Source: Betaproteobacteria bacterium (GTDB taxonomy: Bacteria; Pseudomonadota; Gammaproteobacteria; Burkholderiales; Casimicrobiaceae). From it: 5,121 bases of DNA. Each line of letters starts with the position of its first letter. The stretch's first letter is position 1. The position numbers were made by a program, and so were the translations under genes. The notes beneath the pieces were generated by a model, which had not been told where the DNA came from, ran no database searches, and saw nothing but the letters and a program-made list of their open reading frames with translations. Location of the stretch: NCBI GenBank assembly GCA_013298455.1, contig JAAFHR010000268.1:1-5121 (forward strand). Direction: 5' to 3'. This document shows, one piece after another, positions 1 to 5,121 of this stretch.

Positions 1-14
1 GAGCGCGGTGCACG

Positions 15-905
15 CTACGCAGCCACACTCTGTTTGGCGGCAGCGCTAATCTTTGAAACTGCAGGATGGGTGATTCGCCGCTCACCCGTGATGGCATACA
101 TCTGGTGGATCACTTCAGTGGTACCACCAATGATTCGCAGACCCAGCGTGAGTGCGATCTCATCAGCCACGTACACCGGTACGGCAAACACGCCCAGCCC
201 CTCCGCGCCAAAAGCTTTGAGCATGGCGGTGTCATCAAATTCGGCAACGATATTTGGCCTGAGTTGCAGCCGATCAAAGTAAGCGATGAGCTGCGGGCGC
301 ACGGCAGATTCGTCGCTGGGTAGCAGCACGGGTGCCGCTGCAAGACACTGCGGAAACTTTCGACCAATGCGCTTTGCTAGCGCTGGCGAAGCAAGAAAAG
401 TGACGCCACACTCGAGCAAAAGGTGGTTATACCCGCGCACATTCATCGCAGACTGCATCGGACGGTCGGAGAGCACCATATCGAGTTTGTGAACTGCGAG
501 CTGCGCCAATAGATCATTGAGTCGCCCCTCTCGGCAGATTAGCTTCGGCGCGGGATCTATGCCCAGCGCCGGTGCGATCAATCGGTGCGCAGTGGTCTTC
601 GCAACGACACTCGACACACCGACGCGAAACAAACTCTGTGTGGCGTCGGGGCGGCCACGAAGCGCATCAGCAAGCTCTTCACCCACAGTAAAGAGCCGAT
701 CAGCGTAGTCAAACACCATGTGACCGAAGTCGGTGAGCTCGAGCCCCCTGCCCAAGCGCCGCCACACCGGATCACCCAATGCTTCTTCCAGCTGGCGCAT
801 TTGTGTGCTGATCGACTGCGGTGTGACGTGCAGACGCTCTGCCGCTTTGGCGACGCCGCCACACTTTTCGATCATCCAAAAGTAGTGCAGATGTTTGTAG
901 TTCAT
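15..905 (-). CDS. nhaR: LysR-type transcriptional regulator, NhaR family
   Basis: This 296-residue protein is a cytoplasmic DNA-binding regulator. Its N-terminal winged helix-turn-helix (helices at about residues 17-36, containing AERLHVTPQSISTQMRQLEE) opens with NYKHLHYFWMIEK and continues with RRLGRGLELTDFG, which closely resembles E. coli NhaR (NYNHLYYFWHV, KRKGRGLEPSELG). The C-terminal periplasmic-binding-like sensor domain (about 92-296) keeps the NhaR-like stretches KLDMVLSD, EFDDTAMLKAFGAEG (about 222-236) and ERRITHPAV near the end. Length matches NhaR (about 300), so the gene looks intact. The ATG at 903-905 is favoured by a GAGGAA ribosome binding site on the minus strand at 912-917, six bases upstream. 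It is divergent from the TRAP operon, the classic arrangement for a LysR regulator and its target. No nhaA antiporter gene is visible. The family assignment is firm; sodium sensing and control of the TRAP genes are inferences. Confidence 0.93.
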   Translation of the reverse strand: MNYKHLHYFWMIEKCGGVAKAAERLHVTPQSISTQMRQLEEALGDPVWRRLGRGLELTDFGHMVFDYADRLFTVGEELADALRGRPDATQSLFRVGVSSVVAKTTAHRLIAPALGIDPAPKLICREGRLNDLLAQLAVHKLDMVLSDRPMQSAMNVRGYNHLLLECGVTFLASPALAKRIGRKFPQCLAAAPVLLPSDESAVRPQLIAYFDRLQLRPNIVAEFDDTAMLKAFGAEGLGVFAVPVYVADEIALTLGLRIIGGTTEVIHQMYAITGERRITHPAVSKISAAAKQSVAA

Positions 906-911
906 CGCTGA

Positions 912-917
912 TTCCTC
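912..917 (-). promoter_or_regulatory. Ribosome binding site of nhaR
   Basis: On the minus strand this reads GAGGAA, six bases before the ATG at 903-905. It is a good Shine-Dalgarno match at normal spacing and fixes the start of the regulator. Confidence 0.75.
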
Positions 918-924
918 GCATCGT

Positions 925-949
925 GACGGTGTCGTACCGTCGAATTCGA
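925..949. repeat. Paired dyads in the nhaR leader
   Basis: GACGGT (925-930) and ACCGTC (936-941) form a perfect 6-base inverted repeat around a 5-base loop. It is immediately followed by the 10-base palindrome TCGAATTCGA (940-949). Both lie 20 to 45 bases upstream of the nhaR start on the minus strand. They could be an autoregulatory operator or a leader hairpin in the nhaR mRNA. The repeats are directly visible; the role is inferred, and repeats this short can arise by chance. Confidence 0.4.
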
Positions 950-1095
950 AACAGGTTTACCCGCAAAAAAACGAAGCGCGGCGTAGTTCTTTACCTAAAC
1001 CCGAAGCTGTATACAAAATCAGTAATTCAGAATCTTCAAGATCGAGCACCTAGGGAGAATGCGTCTAGCGCTGGTAATTGCCCTAATTCTAATCA

Positions 1096-1108
1096 TCCAT
1101 TTAATGGA
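1096..1108. promoter_or_regulatory. Candidate LysR-type operator (T-N11-A box)
   Basis: TCCATTTAATGGA is a perfect 13-base dyad (6-base arms around a central T). It has exactly the T-N11-A form known for LysR-type regulator boxes. It sits in the AT-rich part of the gap between a LysR gene and its divergent neighbour, about 168 bases before dctP and 197 bases before nhaR. Its centre (1102) is about 65 bases upstream of the transcription start predicted from the weak promoter at 1132-1160, the usual recognition-site distance for LysR activators. The binding protein is presumed to be the adjacent NhaR-family regulator. Confidence 0.5.
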
Positions 1109-1131
1109 ATGGTTATGACTATTAATTCGAC

Positions 1132-1160
1132 TTTATTGTTTTATTGGGTGTTCATAGCAT
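1132..1160 (+). promoter_or_regulatory. Possible weak promoter of the TRAP operon
   Basis: TTTATT (1132-1137) and TAGCAT (1155-1160) are separated by 17 bases. They match the sigma-70 hexamers at 3 of 6 and 4 of 6 positions. A poor -35 is typical of activator-dependent promoters, and the implied start near 1167 agrees with the position of the LysR box. On sequence quality alone this is a weak call in AT-rich DNA; its support comes mainly from spacing. Confidence 0.3.
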
Positions 1161-1176
1161 TGTCTCCATTGAAAGC

Positions 1177-1215
1177 AGCCGTCGCTCATCTGAGCAAATT
1201 GCAACGGCTAGCGAC
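1177..1215 (+). promoter_or_regulatory. Leader with mutually exclusive stem-loops
   Basis: AGCCGT (1177-1182) pairs perfectly with ACGGCT (1204-1209), and GTCGCT (1181-1186) pairs perfectly with AGCGAC (1210-1215). The left arms overlap at 1181-1182, so both stems cannot form fully together. A small GCTC/GAGC hairpin (1184-1187 with 1192-1195) fits inside the first. The structure would lie in the dctP 5' leader, well upstream of the ribosome binding site. Pairing is visible; a regulatory switch is speculative, and no terminator follows it. Confidence 0.3.
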
Positions 1216-1256
1216 CCACGGATTGCGTGCTTTCAAGCTCGCACACACTATCAATC

Positions 1257-1262
1257 AAGGAG
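1257..1262 (+). promoter_or_regulatory. Ribosome binding site deciding the dctP start
   Basis: AAGGAG lies 7 bases before the ATG at 1270-1272. The open frame extends in frame 42 residues further upstream, but that extension has no comparable ribosome binding site and would bury the twin-arginine signal, so 1270 is the start. Confidence 0.85.
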
Positions 1263-1269
1263 AGTTGTT

Positions 1270-2361
1270 ATGGAACGTCGTTCGTTTTTATCGAAAGCCA
1301 CGGTAGGCGCCGCAGCGGGTGCGTCGATCCTTGCTGCCCCGGCCATTGTGAAGGCCCAACCGACCGTACGTTGGCGCTGTTCTTCGGGATTCCCGAAGGC
1401 GCTTGACACCATTTTTGGCGCGGCCGAAGATGCCGCAAAACGAATTAGCGCTGCCACTGGCGGGAAGTTCATCATCACTGTAGCGCCCGCTGGCGAAATC
1501 GTACCGATGCCACAAGCTGCCGACGCCGTAGCCGCTGGCACCGTAGAGTGCTCACACACGGCGGCTTTCTACTACGTGGGTAAAGACCCGACTTGGGCGT
1601 TTGGTTCTTGCATTCCCTTCGGCATGAATTTTCGCCAGATGAATGCATGGTGGATGGAAGGCGGCGGCGAAAAGATTTTCAACGACTGGTTGAAACCGCA
1701 GGGCATGCGCTACGTGCTCTCGGGCAATACCGGCGCACAAATGGGCGGCTGGTTTCGCAAAGAGATCAACACGATGGAAGACGTCAAAGGTCTGAAGATG
1801 CGAATTCCCGGTTTGGGCGGACGCTTGTTTTCAGCGGTGGGCGCTGTCCCGCAACAAATCCCTGGCGGCGATATCTACCCAGCGCTCGAGCGCGGCACGA
1901 TTGACGCAGCGGAATGGGTGGGACCTTACGATGATGAGAAACTGGGTTTCCACAAAGTGGCGAAGTTCTACTACTACCCCGGCTTCTGGGAGGGTGGCGC
2001 GGCGCTTGGATGGTTAGTCAACGAAAAAGCGTGGACTGGATTGCCGCCCGAGTACCGCGAAATTTTCTACGCGGCGGCCAAAGAGGCCAACGCCGACATG
2101 ATGGCGAAATACGATGCGCGAAACGCTCCAGCGCTTCGCCGTTTGATCGCCGGCGGCACGCAAGTGCGTCCGTTCCCACGCCCGGTGATGGACGGCTTCT
2201 ACCGAGCAGCGCTTCCGCTCTATGCCGAGATCGGCGCGAGCAACGCTAACTTCAAACGTATCTACGACAACTACACCGCATTCCAAAGAGAAACAGTCAG
2301 TTGGATGCGTTTTACCGAAAACACGTTTGACGATTTCATGGCCGGTGTACTGCGTACCTAG
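1270..2361 (+). CDS. dctP: TRAP transporter periplasmic substrate-binding protein, DctP/TakP type
   Basis: This 363-residue protein is the extracytoplasmic receptor of a TRAP importer. Residues 1-29 are a Tat signal: MERRSFLSK carries the twin arginines R3-R4, followed by an alanine-rich hydrophobic stretch and a likely cleavage after VKA, leaving about 334 mature residues. The mature part has the DctP fold signatures: early RWRCSSGFPKALDTIFG, the SGNTGAQMGGWFRK segment (N153, Q157), GLKMRIPG with R178 (the arginine position that binds carboxylates in DctP proteins), then IDAAEWVGPYDDEKLGF (E215, W216) and FWEGG (E241). This pattern matches the TakP subgroup, whose studied members bind 2-oxoacids such as pyruvate, or calcium lactate, often with a metal ion. 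A monocarboxylate such as pyruvate or lactate is therefore the best substrate guess; other organic acids remain possible. It is first in the operon, and hairpins follow its stop codon. Confidence 0.95.
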   Translation: MERRSFLSKATVGAAAGASILAAPAIVKAQPTVRWRCSSGFPKALDTIFGAAEDAAKRISAATGGKFIITVAPAGEIVPMPQAADAVAAGTVECSHTAAFYYVGKDPTWAFGSCIPFGMNFRQMNAWWMEGGGEKIFNDWLKPQGMRYVLSGNTGAQMGGWFRKEINTMEDVKGLKMRIPGLGGRLFSAVGAVPQQIPGGDIYPALERGTIDAAEWVGPYDDEKLGFHKVAKFYYYPGFWEGGAALGWLVNEKAWTGLPPEYREIFYAAAKEANADMMAKYDARNAPALRRLIAGGTQVRPFPRPVMDGFYRAALPLYAEIGASNANFKRIYDNYTAFQRETVSWMRFTENTFDDFMAGVLRT

Positions 2362-2371
2362 CAGTGCAAGC

Positions 2372-2396
2372 GTGGGTGAGCGACTGGCTCACCCAC
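2372..2396 (+). repeat. Perfect intercistronic stem-loop 1
   Basis: GTGGGTGAGC (2372-2381) and GCTCACCCAC (2387-2396) form a perfect 10-base stem with a 5-base loop, starting 11 bases after the dctP stop codon. No T-run follows, so it is not a standard intrinsic terminator. A stable 3' hairpin here would protect upstream dctP mRNA from exonucleases, a known arrangement after binding-protein genes. Confidence 0.75.
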
Positions 2397-2398
2397 TC

Positions 2399-2431
2399 GC
2401 CGACGACGCGGCATCGTTGCCACGCGTCGGC
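2399..2431 (+). repeat. Imperfect intercistronic stem-loop 2
   Basis: GCCGACG (2399-2405) pairs with CGTCGGC (2425-2431). The stem continues inward through CG pairs and GGCA/TGCC to a 4-base TCGT loop, with one bulged A and one C-A mismatch. It begins 2 bases after stem-loop 1, so the pair would stack in the dctP-dctQ spacer. The DNA after it (2432 onward) has an A-run but no T-run, again arguing against simple termination. The likely role is mRNA stabilisation or processing that limits permease expression relative to DctP. Confidence 0.6.
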
Positions 2432-2473
2432 ATCGGTTGAATCGTTAAAAAATAGACTCGGGGAACACAACTC

Positions 2474-3094
2474 GTGAATGCTCTACTCTCGTTTGCTCGC
2501 GCCATTGACTGGATGTCGGAGCGCATCGGTCGGTCACTCTATTGGTTGCTGCTCGCCGCCGTTCTCATTAGCACGCTCAACGCTATCGTGCGTAAGGCGT
2601 TTGACATGAGTTCAAACGCCTACCTCGAAGCGCAGTGGTACCTGTTCGCTGCCGTTTTTATGCTGGGCGCGGGTTACGTTTTTTTGCACGATCAACACGT
2701 CCGCATTGACGTGATCTCCAGCCGATTGAGCCGTAAGGCGCAGGTGTGGATTGATGTGACCGGTATCGCTTTCTTTTTGCTGCCGCTCTGCGCGTTTGTG
2801 ATCTGGACATCGCTTCCCTCTGTGCAACTTGCGATCACAAGCAAAGAAGTCTCCGCCAATCCGGGTGGGCTCATTCGCTGGCCGCTCTACATCATGGTGC
2901 CCATCGGCTTTGGTCTGCTCGCGATACAAGCCGTCTCAGAGCTGATTAAGCGCATTGCCTATCTCATGGGTCGCGGCCCTGACCCGCATGCCAAGCCTGA
3001 GAAAACGGCTGAGGAAAAACTGCTCGATGACTTAGCGAACGAAGAGGCAGATCGCGCTGAGCAAGCTGCCCGCGCTGCAAAGGCGGGGGCTTAA
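2474..3094 (+). CDS. dctQ: TRAP transporter small permease, DctQ family
   Basis: This 206-residue inner-membrane protein is the small subunit of the TRAP permease; it partners the large DctM subunit and helps dock the binding protein. Four hydrophobic segments are visible at about 21-40, 54-72, 92-112 and 136-156, the DctQ topology. Family-typical features are E52-Q54-W55 at the start of helix 2, HVRIDV (75-80) after it, and PGGLIRWPLY before helix 4. The chosen start is GTG at 2474, preceded by a modest GGGGA at 2460-2464; the next good in-frame methionine (residue 14) would trim the cytoplasmic N-terminus only. After helix 4 comes a charged, alanine- and glutamate-rich tail (about 174-206, EEKLLDDLANEEADRAEQAA), likely helical or coiled and longer than in minimal DctQ proteins. 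The stop codon is 2 bases from dctM, so the two are probably translationally coupled. Confidence 0.92.
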   Translation: MNALLSFARAIDWMSERIGRSLYWLLLAAVLISTLNAIVRKAFDMSSNAYLEAQWYLFAAVFMLGAGYVFLHDQHVRIDVISSRLSRKAQVWIDVTGIAFFLLPLCAFVIWTSLPSVQLAITSKEVSANPGGLIRWPLYIMVPIGFGLLAIQAVSELIKRIAYLMGRGPDPHAKPEKTAEEKLLDDLANEEADRAEQAARAAKAGA

Positions 3095-3096
3095 TC

Positions 3097-4821
3097 ATGG
3101 AGTTTTTAACGCTCAATATCGCGCCGATCATGTTCGTCGCGCTGCTCGTATTTCTGCTGACCGGATTTCCTGTCGCATTCGCACTTGCAACCACTGGCAT
3201 GGTGTTTGGTTACATCGCCGTAGTGCTCGGCCTAGTCCCAGCGCAGTTTTTTAACGCGCTGCCGCTTCGGCTCTACGGCATCATGAGTAACGACGTATTG
3301 CTCGCGATTCCGTTCTTCACGTTCATGGGTTTGATTCTCGAGCGAAGTCGCATGGCCGAGGATTTACTTGAAACGATCGGTCAAGTGTTTGGCAAGCTGC
3401 GAGGGGGCTTGGCCATTGCGGTGATTCTGGTGGGCGCGATGCTCGCTGCCACCACTGGCGTCGTGGCGGCCAGTGTGATTTCGATGGGTTTGATTTCACT
3501 GCCAATCATGCTCCGCTATGGCTACAGCCGCCCGCTCGCAGCTGGCGTGATCACCGCGTCGGGCACCTTGGCACAAATCATTCCGCCGTCGCTTGTGTTG
3601 ATCGTGATTGCCGATCAGTTGGGGCAGAGCGTGGGTGACATGTACAAAGCTGCGTTCATCCCAGCGTTTGCGCTGGTAGGGCTCTACGTGCTGGCGATGG
3701 TGATTTTGGCGTTTGTACGGCCAGCGTGGGTGCCCTCGTTGCCGCCTGAAGCGCTGATCTATCACGAGACCTCTGGCCGAACCGGTCACACCTCACTAGG
3801 ATTTCTCACAGCGGCCAGCGCGTTGGTAGGCGGGCTCACGTTTCAGAACTGGGCGCAATTCAAAATCTGGCTCGGCGCGAGCAAAGACTTCGTGCCTCCG
3901 ACCGACGAGAAGGTCGTGATGGCGCTAATGATCGGCATCTTTTTCGCGTGGCTCGTCGCTGTGATTGATCGGCTCATTCGTACGAATTTGCTCTCCGCGC
4001 TGGCGCGGCAGGTGACCTTCGTACTGATTCCGCCGCTACTGCTCGTGTTCTTGGTGTTGGGCACGATCTTTCTCGGCGTAGCAACGCCGACCGAGGGAGG
4101 CGCGATGGGCGCTGCTGGCGCACTGTTGATGGCGCTGTCGCGGAAACGCTTGAATCTGAGCTTGGTAAAACAAGCGCTTGATTCGTCTGCGAAGCTGTCG
4201 ATTTTTGTGCTGTTCGTGTTGATCGGATCAACGATCTTTGCGCTGACCTTCCAAGCCATCGATGGACCGAAATGGGTCACCGCGCTCTTCAAGTCATTAC
4301 CCGGCGGCCAACTCGGCTTCTTGCTCTTCGTCAACGTGTTGATCTTTATTTTGGGATGCTTCCTCGACTTCTTTGAGATCGCATTCATCTTGTTGCCGCT
4401 GCTGCTTCCAGTGCTCAAGGCCCTCGACATCAATTTGATTTGGTTCGGCGTCATGGTCGCCATGAACTTGCAGACGTCGTTCCTCACACCGCCGTTTGGC
4501 TTCGCGCTCTTCTACCTGCGCAGTGTGGCTCCAAAAGCGGATTACATCGACAAGATCACGAAGGTGCGACTGCCAGCGTTCAAAACGGGCGACATCTACA
4601 AAGGTGCCGTCGCCTTTGTGACATTGCAGGTGCTCATGGTGGCAGTGATCATCTGGAAGCCCGGTATCGTGACCTACGGCCTAGGCGAAGTGAAAAAGCT
4701 CGACGTCAAAAACGTCAACATGAACATCACACCCGTCGAGACCGAAGAGGAAGCGCCACCCACGTTTGGCAATTCGCCACCGACGACCCCAACGCCTCCG
4801 CCCGCCGCACCAAAACCCTAG
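3097..4821 (+). CDS. dctM: TRAP transporter large permease, DctM family (long form)
   Basis: This 574-residue inner-membrane protein forms the sodium-coupled transport channel of the TRAP system. It is longer than the usual DctM (about 430). Family motifs are present in both halves of the inverted repeat: GTLAQIIPPSLVLIV (156-170) in the first, and GVATPTEGGAMGAAGA (327-341), GCFLDFFEIAFILLP (420-434) and the NLQTSFLTPPFGFALF block (457-472) in the second. The extra length comes from a loop-plus-helix region between the halves (about 207-300, including a polar stretch around 220-232 and a hydrophobic stretch near 275-290) and from a C-terminal extension. That extension contains a further hydrophobic segment (about 503-520), then an acidic and proline-rich tail (546-574, ending PPTTPTPPPAAPKP). 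The start ATG at 3097 follows dctQ by 2 bases, with G-rich ribosome-binding sequence at about 3082-3089. No frameshift is seen. It is last in the operon, with a terminator about 80 bases downstream. Confidence 0.94.
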   Translation: MEFLTLNIAPIMFVALLVFLLTGFPVAFALATTGMVFGYIAVVLGLVPAQFFNALPLRLYGIMSNDVLLAIPFFTFMGLILERSRMAEDLLETIGQVFGKLRGGLAIAVILVGAMLAATTGVVAASVISMGLISLPIMLRYGYSRPLAAGVITASGTLAQIIPPSLVLIVIADQLGQSVGDMYKAAFIPAFALVGLYVLAMVILAFVRPAWVPSLPPEALIYHETSGRTGHTSLGFLTAASALVGGLTFQNWAQFKIWLGASKDFVPPTDEKVVMALMIGIFFAWLVAVIDRLIRTNLLSALARQVTFVLIPPLLLVFLVLGTIFLGVATPTEGGAMGAAGALLMALSRKRLNLSLVKQALDSSAKLSIFVLFVLIGSTIFALTFQAIDGPKWVTALFKSLPGGQLGFLLFVNVLIFILGCFLDFFEIAFILLPLLLPVLKALDINLIWFGVMVAMNLQTSFLTPPFGFALFYLRSVAPKADYIDKITKVRLPAFKTGDIYKGAVAFVTLQVLMVAVIIWKPGIVTYGLGEVKKLDVKNVNMNITPVETEEEAPPTFGNSPPTTPTPPPAAPKP

Positions 4822-4900
4822 CGGCAGAAGCCGCGTGCGAAATCCCGCACCCGGCGTTCAGGCCAATCCAACGGGATCAAACTGGCGCCCACAAAACAAA

Positions 4901-4946
4901 AAAGGGCTCGCCGAAGCGAACCCTTTGATTTTTATTGCTTTTGTGT
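4901..4946. terminator. Rho-independent terminator of the TRAP operon, probably bidirectional
   Basis: AAAGGGCTCGC (4901-4911) and GCGAACCCTTT (4916-4926) form an 11-base stem with a single C-A mismatch and a CGAA loop. It is followed on the plus strand by a T-rich tract to about 4946. On the minus strand the same stem is followed by a longer T-tract (complement of the A-run at about 4891-4903), so transcripts entering from the right, including any from the tRNA direction, would also stop here. Confidence 0.88.
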
Positions 4947-4955
4947 AGTAATTCT

Positions 4956-5004
4956 TGGTAGGACGTGGCGGGCTCGAACCGCCGACCAACGGATTAAAAG
5001 TCCG
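4956..5004 (-). pseudogene. 3' half of a tRNA-Lys(UUU) gene, probable integration-site remnant
   Basis: Read on the minus strand, this segment contains CGGA-CTTTTAA-TCCG (anticodon stem and loop, anticodon TTT at 4996-4998), the 5-base variable loop TGGTC, a perfect T-arm GGCGG-TTCGAGC-CCGCC (4967-4983), the 3' acceptor strand ACGTCCT, discriminator A and encoded CCA (4956-4958). The 5' acceptor strand and D-arm are missing: no AGGACG-like partner occurs anywhere in 5005-5121. The 5' anticodon-stem bases directly adjoin the loop, which argues against an intron within the loop. The acceptor would start with an A-U pair, unusual for tRNA-Lys, consistent with a drifting remnant. Such 3' halves are typical attachment-site ends of elements integrated in tRNA genes. 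By that model the element lies to the right (above 5005) and the TRAP operon is the original flank. Confidence 0.8.
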
Positions 5005-5121
5005 AGTATTTGCATTTCTGCGAATGACTATGGTGTTTGTATTTTGTGTAAATCATTGAAAACGTTCACTTTATGTTTCGCAGTCATTCGCATTCCTTCG
5101 CCACCATCAACTTAAATTCTG
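5005..5121. mobile_element. AT-rich sequence beyond the tRNA fragment, putative end of an integrated element
   Basis: Only 42 of 117 bases here are G or C (about 36%), clearly below the neighbouring genes, and the change occurs right at the tRNA fragment. No gene of credible length is seen on either strand. This is what the outer end of an integrated phage, integrative element or genomic island would look like. The diagnostic parts, an integrase gene and the intact tRNA-Lys at the other end, would lie outside the window, so the call is an inference. Confidence 0.45.
5019..5092. repeat. Inverted repeat beside the putative attachment site
   Basis: TGCGAATGACT (5019-5029) and its exact reverse complement AGTCATTCGCA (5082-5092) are separated by 52 bases. 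The left copy begins 14 bases outside the tRNA fragment. Repeats flanking an attachment core are often recombinase or excisionase arm sites; that role is a guess here. Confidence 0.5.

Larger units (their letters stand above)
906..1269. promoter_or_regulatory. Divergent control region between nhaR and the TRAP operon
   Basis: This 364-base gap contains no convincing gene. It is AT-rich between about 1010 and 1170 and GC-richer close to both genes, as expected for promoters flanked by leaders. It holds several dyads described separately, plus TGTATACA (1008-1015), ATTC-A-GAAT (1025-1033) and ATCTT-C-AAGAT (1032-1042), any of which could be protein-binding sites. I could not assign a convincing minus-strand sigma-70 promoter for nhaR. 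The open frames that cross the gap lack a ribosome binding site and recognisable protein sequence. Confidence 0.75.

Noticed and set aside
1025..1042. Short overlapping dyads ATTC-A-GAAT and ATCTT-C-AAGAT
   Set aside because: Each arm is only 4-5 bases and neither fits the T-N11-A dyad; kept as a remark in the gap description only.
1146..1158. Possible sigma-54 promoter (GG and GC elements in TGGGTGTTCATAGC)
   Set aside because: The GG-GC spacing is 9 bases at most, not the required 10, and flanking consensus bases are absent.
1144..1269. In-frame upstream extension of dctP by 42 residues
   Set aside because: It has no ribosome binding site, is not protein-like, and would put the twin-arginine signal inside the chain; AAGGAG at 1257-1262 supports the start at 1270.
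923..1306. Open frame of 127 codons across the nhaR-dctP gap, plus strand
   Set aside because: It spans dyads and promoter-like DNA, overlaps the true dctP start in another frame, and shows no recognisable domain.
3843..4487. 214-codon open frame on the minus strand inside dctM
   Set aside because: It is antisense to strongly conserved DctM motifs; its serine- and lysine-rich sequence is what reverse reading of a hydrophobic membrane gene produces.
5029..5094. Mini open frame of 21 codons on the minus strand (MRMTAKHKVNVF...), at about 5030-5092
   Set aside because: It is too short, overlaps the inverted repeat and has no recognisable product; chance occurrence in AT-rich DNA is likely.
4956..5121. 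Group I intron interrupting tRNA-Lys
   Set aside because: Intron insertion in the loop would leave the 5' anticodon stem far away, but CGGA directly adjoins the loop here. The intron cannot be fully excluded because the window ends at 5121.

Overview
The window looks like proteobacterial chromosome, most likely from a betaproteobacterium (Burkholderiales-like). That placement rests only on protein style, moderate GC content and a CCA-encoding tRNA end, so it is tentative. Three strongly supported parts are present: a divergently transcribed LysR-type regulator of the NhaR family (15-905, minus), a complete three-gene TRAP transporter operon (1270-4821, plus), and at the right edge the 3' half of a tRNA-Lys(UUU) gene (4956-5004, minus) with no 5' half beside it.

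Region by region. Bases 1-14 hold nothing readable. nhaR fills 15-905. The 364-base gap 906-1269 is a divergent control region. It contains a perfect 13-base dyad of the LysR-box form T-N11-A (1096-1108), a weak promoter-like pair centred about 65 bases downstream of that box's expected activation position, a GC-rich leader with mutually exclusive stems (1177-1215), and a good ribosome binding site. dctP (1270-2361) encodes a Tat-exported periplasmic binding protein of the TakP/2-oxoacid-lactate type. A 112-base gap with two tandem stem-loops lacking U-tracts separates it from dctQ (2474-3094), which is followed after 2 bases by an unusually long dctM (3097-4821). A strong, probably bidirectional terminator lies at 4901-4946.

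How the genes work together. DctP captures a small carboxylate in the periplasm and hands it to the DctQ-DctM membrane complex, which TRAP systems generally drive with the sodium gradient. The inter-cistronic hairpins would allow DctP to be made in excess over the permease. The divergent NhaR-type protein is the obvious candidate regulator. NhaR of enteric bacteria senses sodium for the antiporter gene nhaA, so finding this family beside a sodium-coupled importer is notable.

The right end is the best candidate for something beyond ordinary housekeeping. The tRNA-Lys fragment runs from the anticodon stem to the encoded CCA, and then the sequence turns abruptly AT-rich (42 of 117 bases G or C in 5005-5121). 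This is the signature of one attachment-site end of an integrated element, which would lie to the right of the window. No integrase or cargo gene is visible here.
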